From: Conchocele bisecta
Lineage: Eukaryota; Mollusca; Bivalvia; Lucinida; Thyasiridae
NCBI GenBank assembly: GCA_029237695.1
Contig: CM055279.1
Span: 24,555,919-24,619,918 of the forward strand
Reading direction: 5' to 3'
Length of the DNA: 64,000 nucleotides
This document shows, piece by piece, positions 63,676 through 64,000 of this stretch. Position 1 is the first letter of the stretch. Every line of letters starts with the position of its first letter. The translations under genes and the position numbers were made by a program. The notes below the pieces were generated by a model. The model saw only the letters and a list, made by a program, of their open reading frames with translations. It did not search any database and was not told where the DNA came from.

Positions 63676-64000
63676 AAGTGTACACGTGGTTACAACAACA
63701 ACAACGTCGCCCACTCCAAAGTAAGTATTATTTGATATTTTCCTTAATGTGCAACGGATTTTTATGAAATATGGCGCAGCAAACGCGTCTTCAAGAGCTG
63801 CATTTGGTGGTCCATGGAGTTCGTAACAGACTTATGTCGTTTTTTATTCTTCACATAAACGACAGAAGTTTGAGCGAAAATACAGAGACCACCAAATGCA
63901 GCATAACAAGACGCGTTTGATGCGCCATATTTCATAAAAATCCGTTACGTAATAAGGACAATATAAAAGAATACGTACTTTGAATCAGAATTTTGGAAGT
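63676..64000 (+). mobile_element. hAT-like foldback family G copy 6, cut by window end
   Basis: ACACGTGGTTACAACAACAA, AAACGCGTCTTCAAGAG, AACAAGACGCGTTTGATG, then GTACTTTGAATCAG at the edge. Confidence 0.75.

Overview
This is a eukaryotic, metazoan window, most likely from a bivalve mollusc. The organism call rests on dispersed repeats of a type I associate with mollusc genomes: the 'agggccataactccg' repeat, the 'tgaccttgacctt' / 'aagcgggcgagaca' repeat and the 'gtttaacggcc' retroposon. It is an inference; the species cannot be read from the sequence. There is no prokaryotic gene organisation. Nearly all long ORFs are by-products of tandem or inverted repeats.

The one clear host gene is chordin (chrd, the Sog/Chordin BMP antagonist) on the minus strand. 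I reconstructed 14 coding exons, from 63262 down to 35752, by joining splice signals and reading phases. Together they make 1716 bases, one uninterrupted frame of 571 codons plus a stop. Exons 1-6 encode the later CHRD repeats. Exons 7-8, 9-10 and 12-13 encode three cysteine-rich VWC modules (CR2, CR3, CR4), each split over two exons. Exon 11 is a linker, and exon 14 a short basic tail ending in a stop. The 5' part (CR1 and the first CHRD repeats) lies beyond base 64000. Two to three candidate exons of an unidentified minus-strand gene lie at 25.3, 28.0 and perhaps 29.0 kb.

The rest is a dense, nested mosaic of non-autonomous elements. Names used here are ad hoc. TTAA-duplicating families: D (Kolobok/T2-like), Q (piggyBac-like) and A (0.9 kb foldback). 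Families with 5-bp target duplications: G, I and J (hAT-like). TA-flanked families: H and U (pogo/Tc1-like). Palindromic families: C, R, P, Z, T and F. Bipartite foldbacks: B and E. A group of elements with TAYGGA ends and minisatellite cores: K, L and M. Other families: N, a SINE-like retroposon S, the simple-sequence-rich family Y, and one 5'-truncated LINE with a frameshift at 41.8-44.0 kb.

Layout: 0-8.5 kb mixed elements; 8.5-11.06 kb a GTCC/GTCT minisatellite with 70/56-bp higher-order units; 11-16.5 kb mixed elements; 16.56-17.63 kb a 162-bp satellite; 17.7-35 kb mixed elements, with candidate exons at 25-29 kb and triplet microsatellites at 29.4 kb; 35.7-63.3 kb the chordin gene with repeat-filled introns; 63.3-64 kb a K element and a cut-off G element.

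The most novel pattern is the K/L/M group. Three families with unrelated cores share near-identical ends and 6-bp target duplications, and each core is a short tandem repeat that reverses strand at an interior switch point. A second pattern is that repeat ends lie within about 50 bp of the 5' splice site in 8 of 13 chordin introns.
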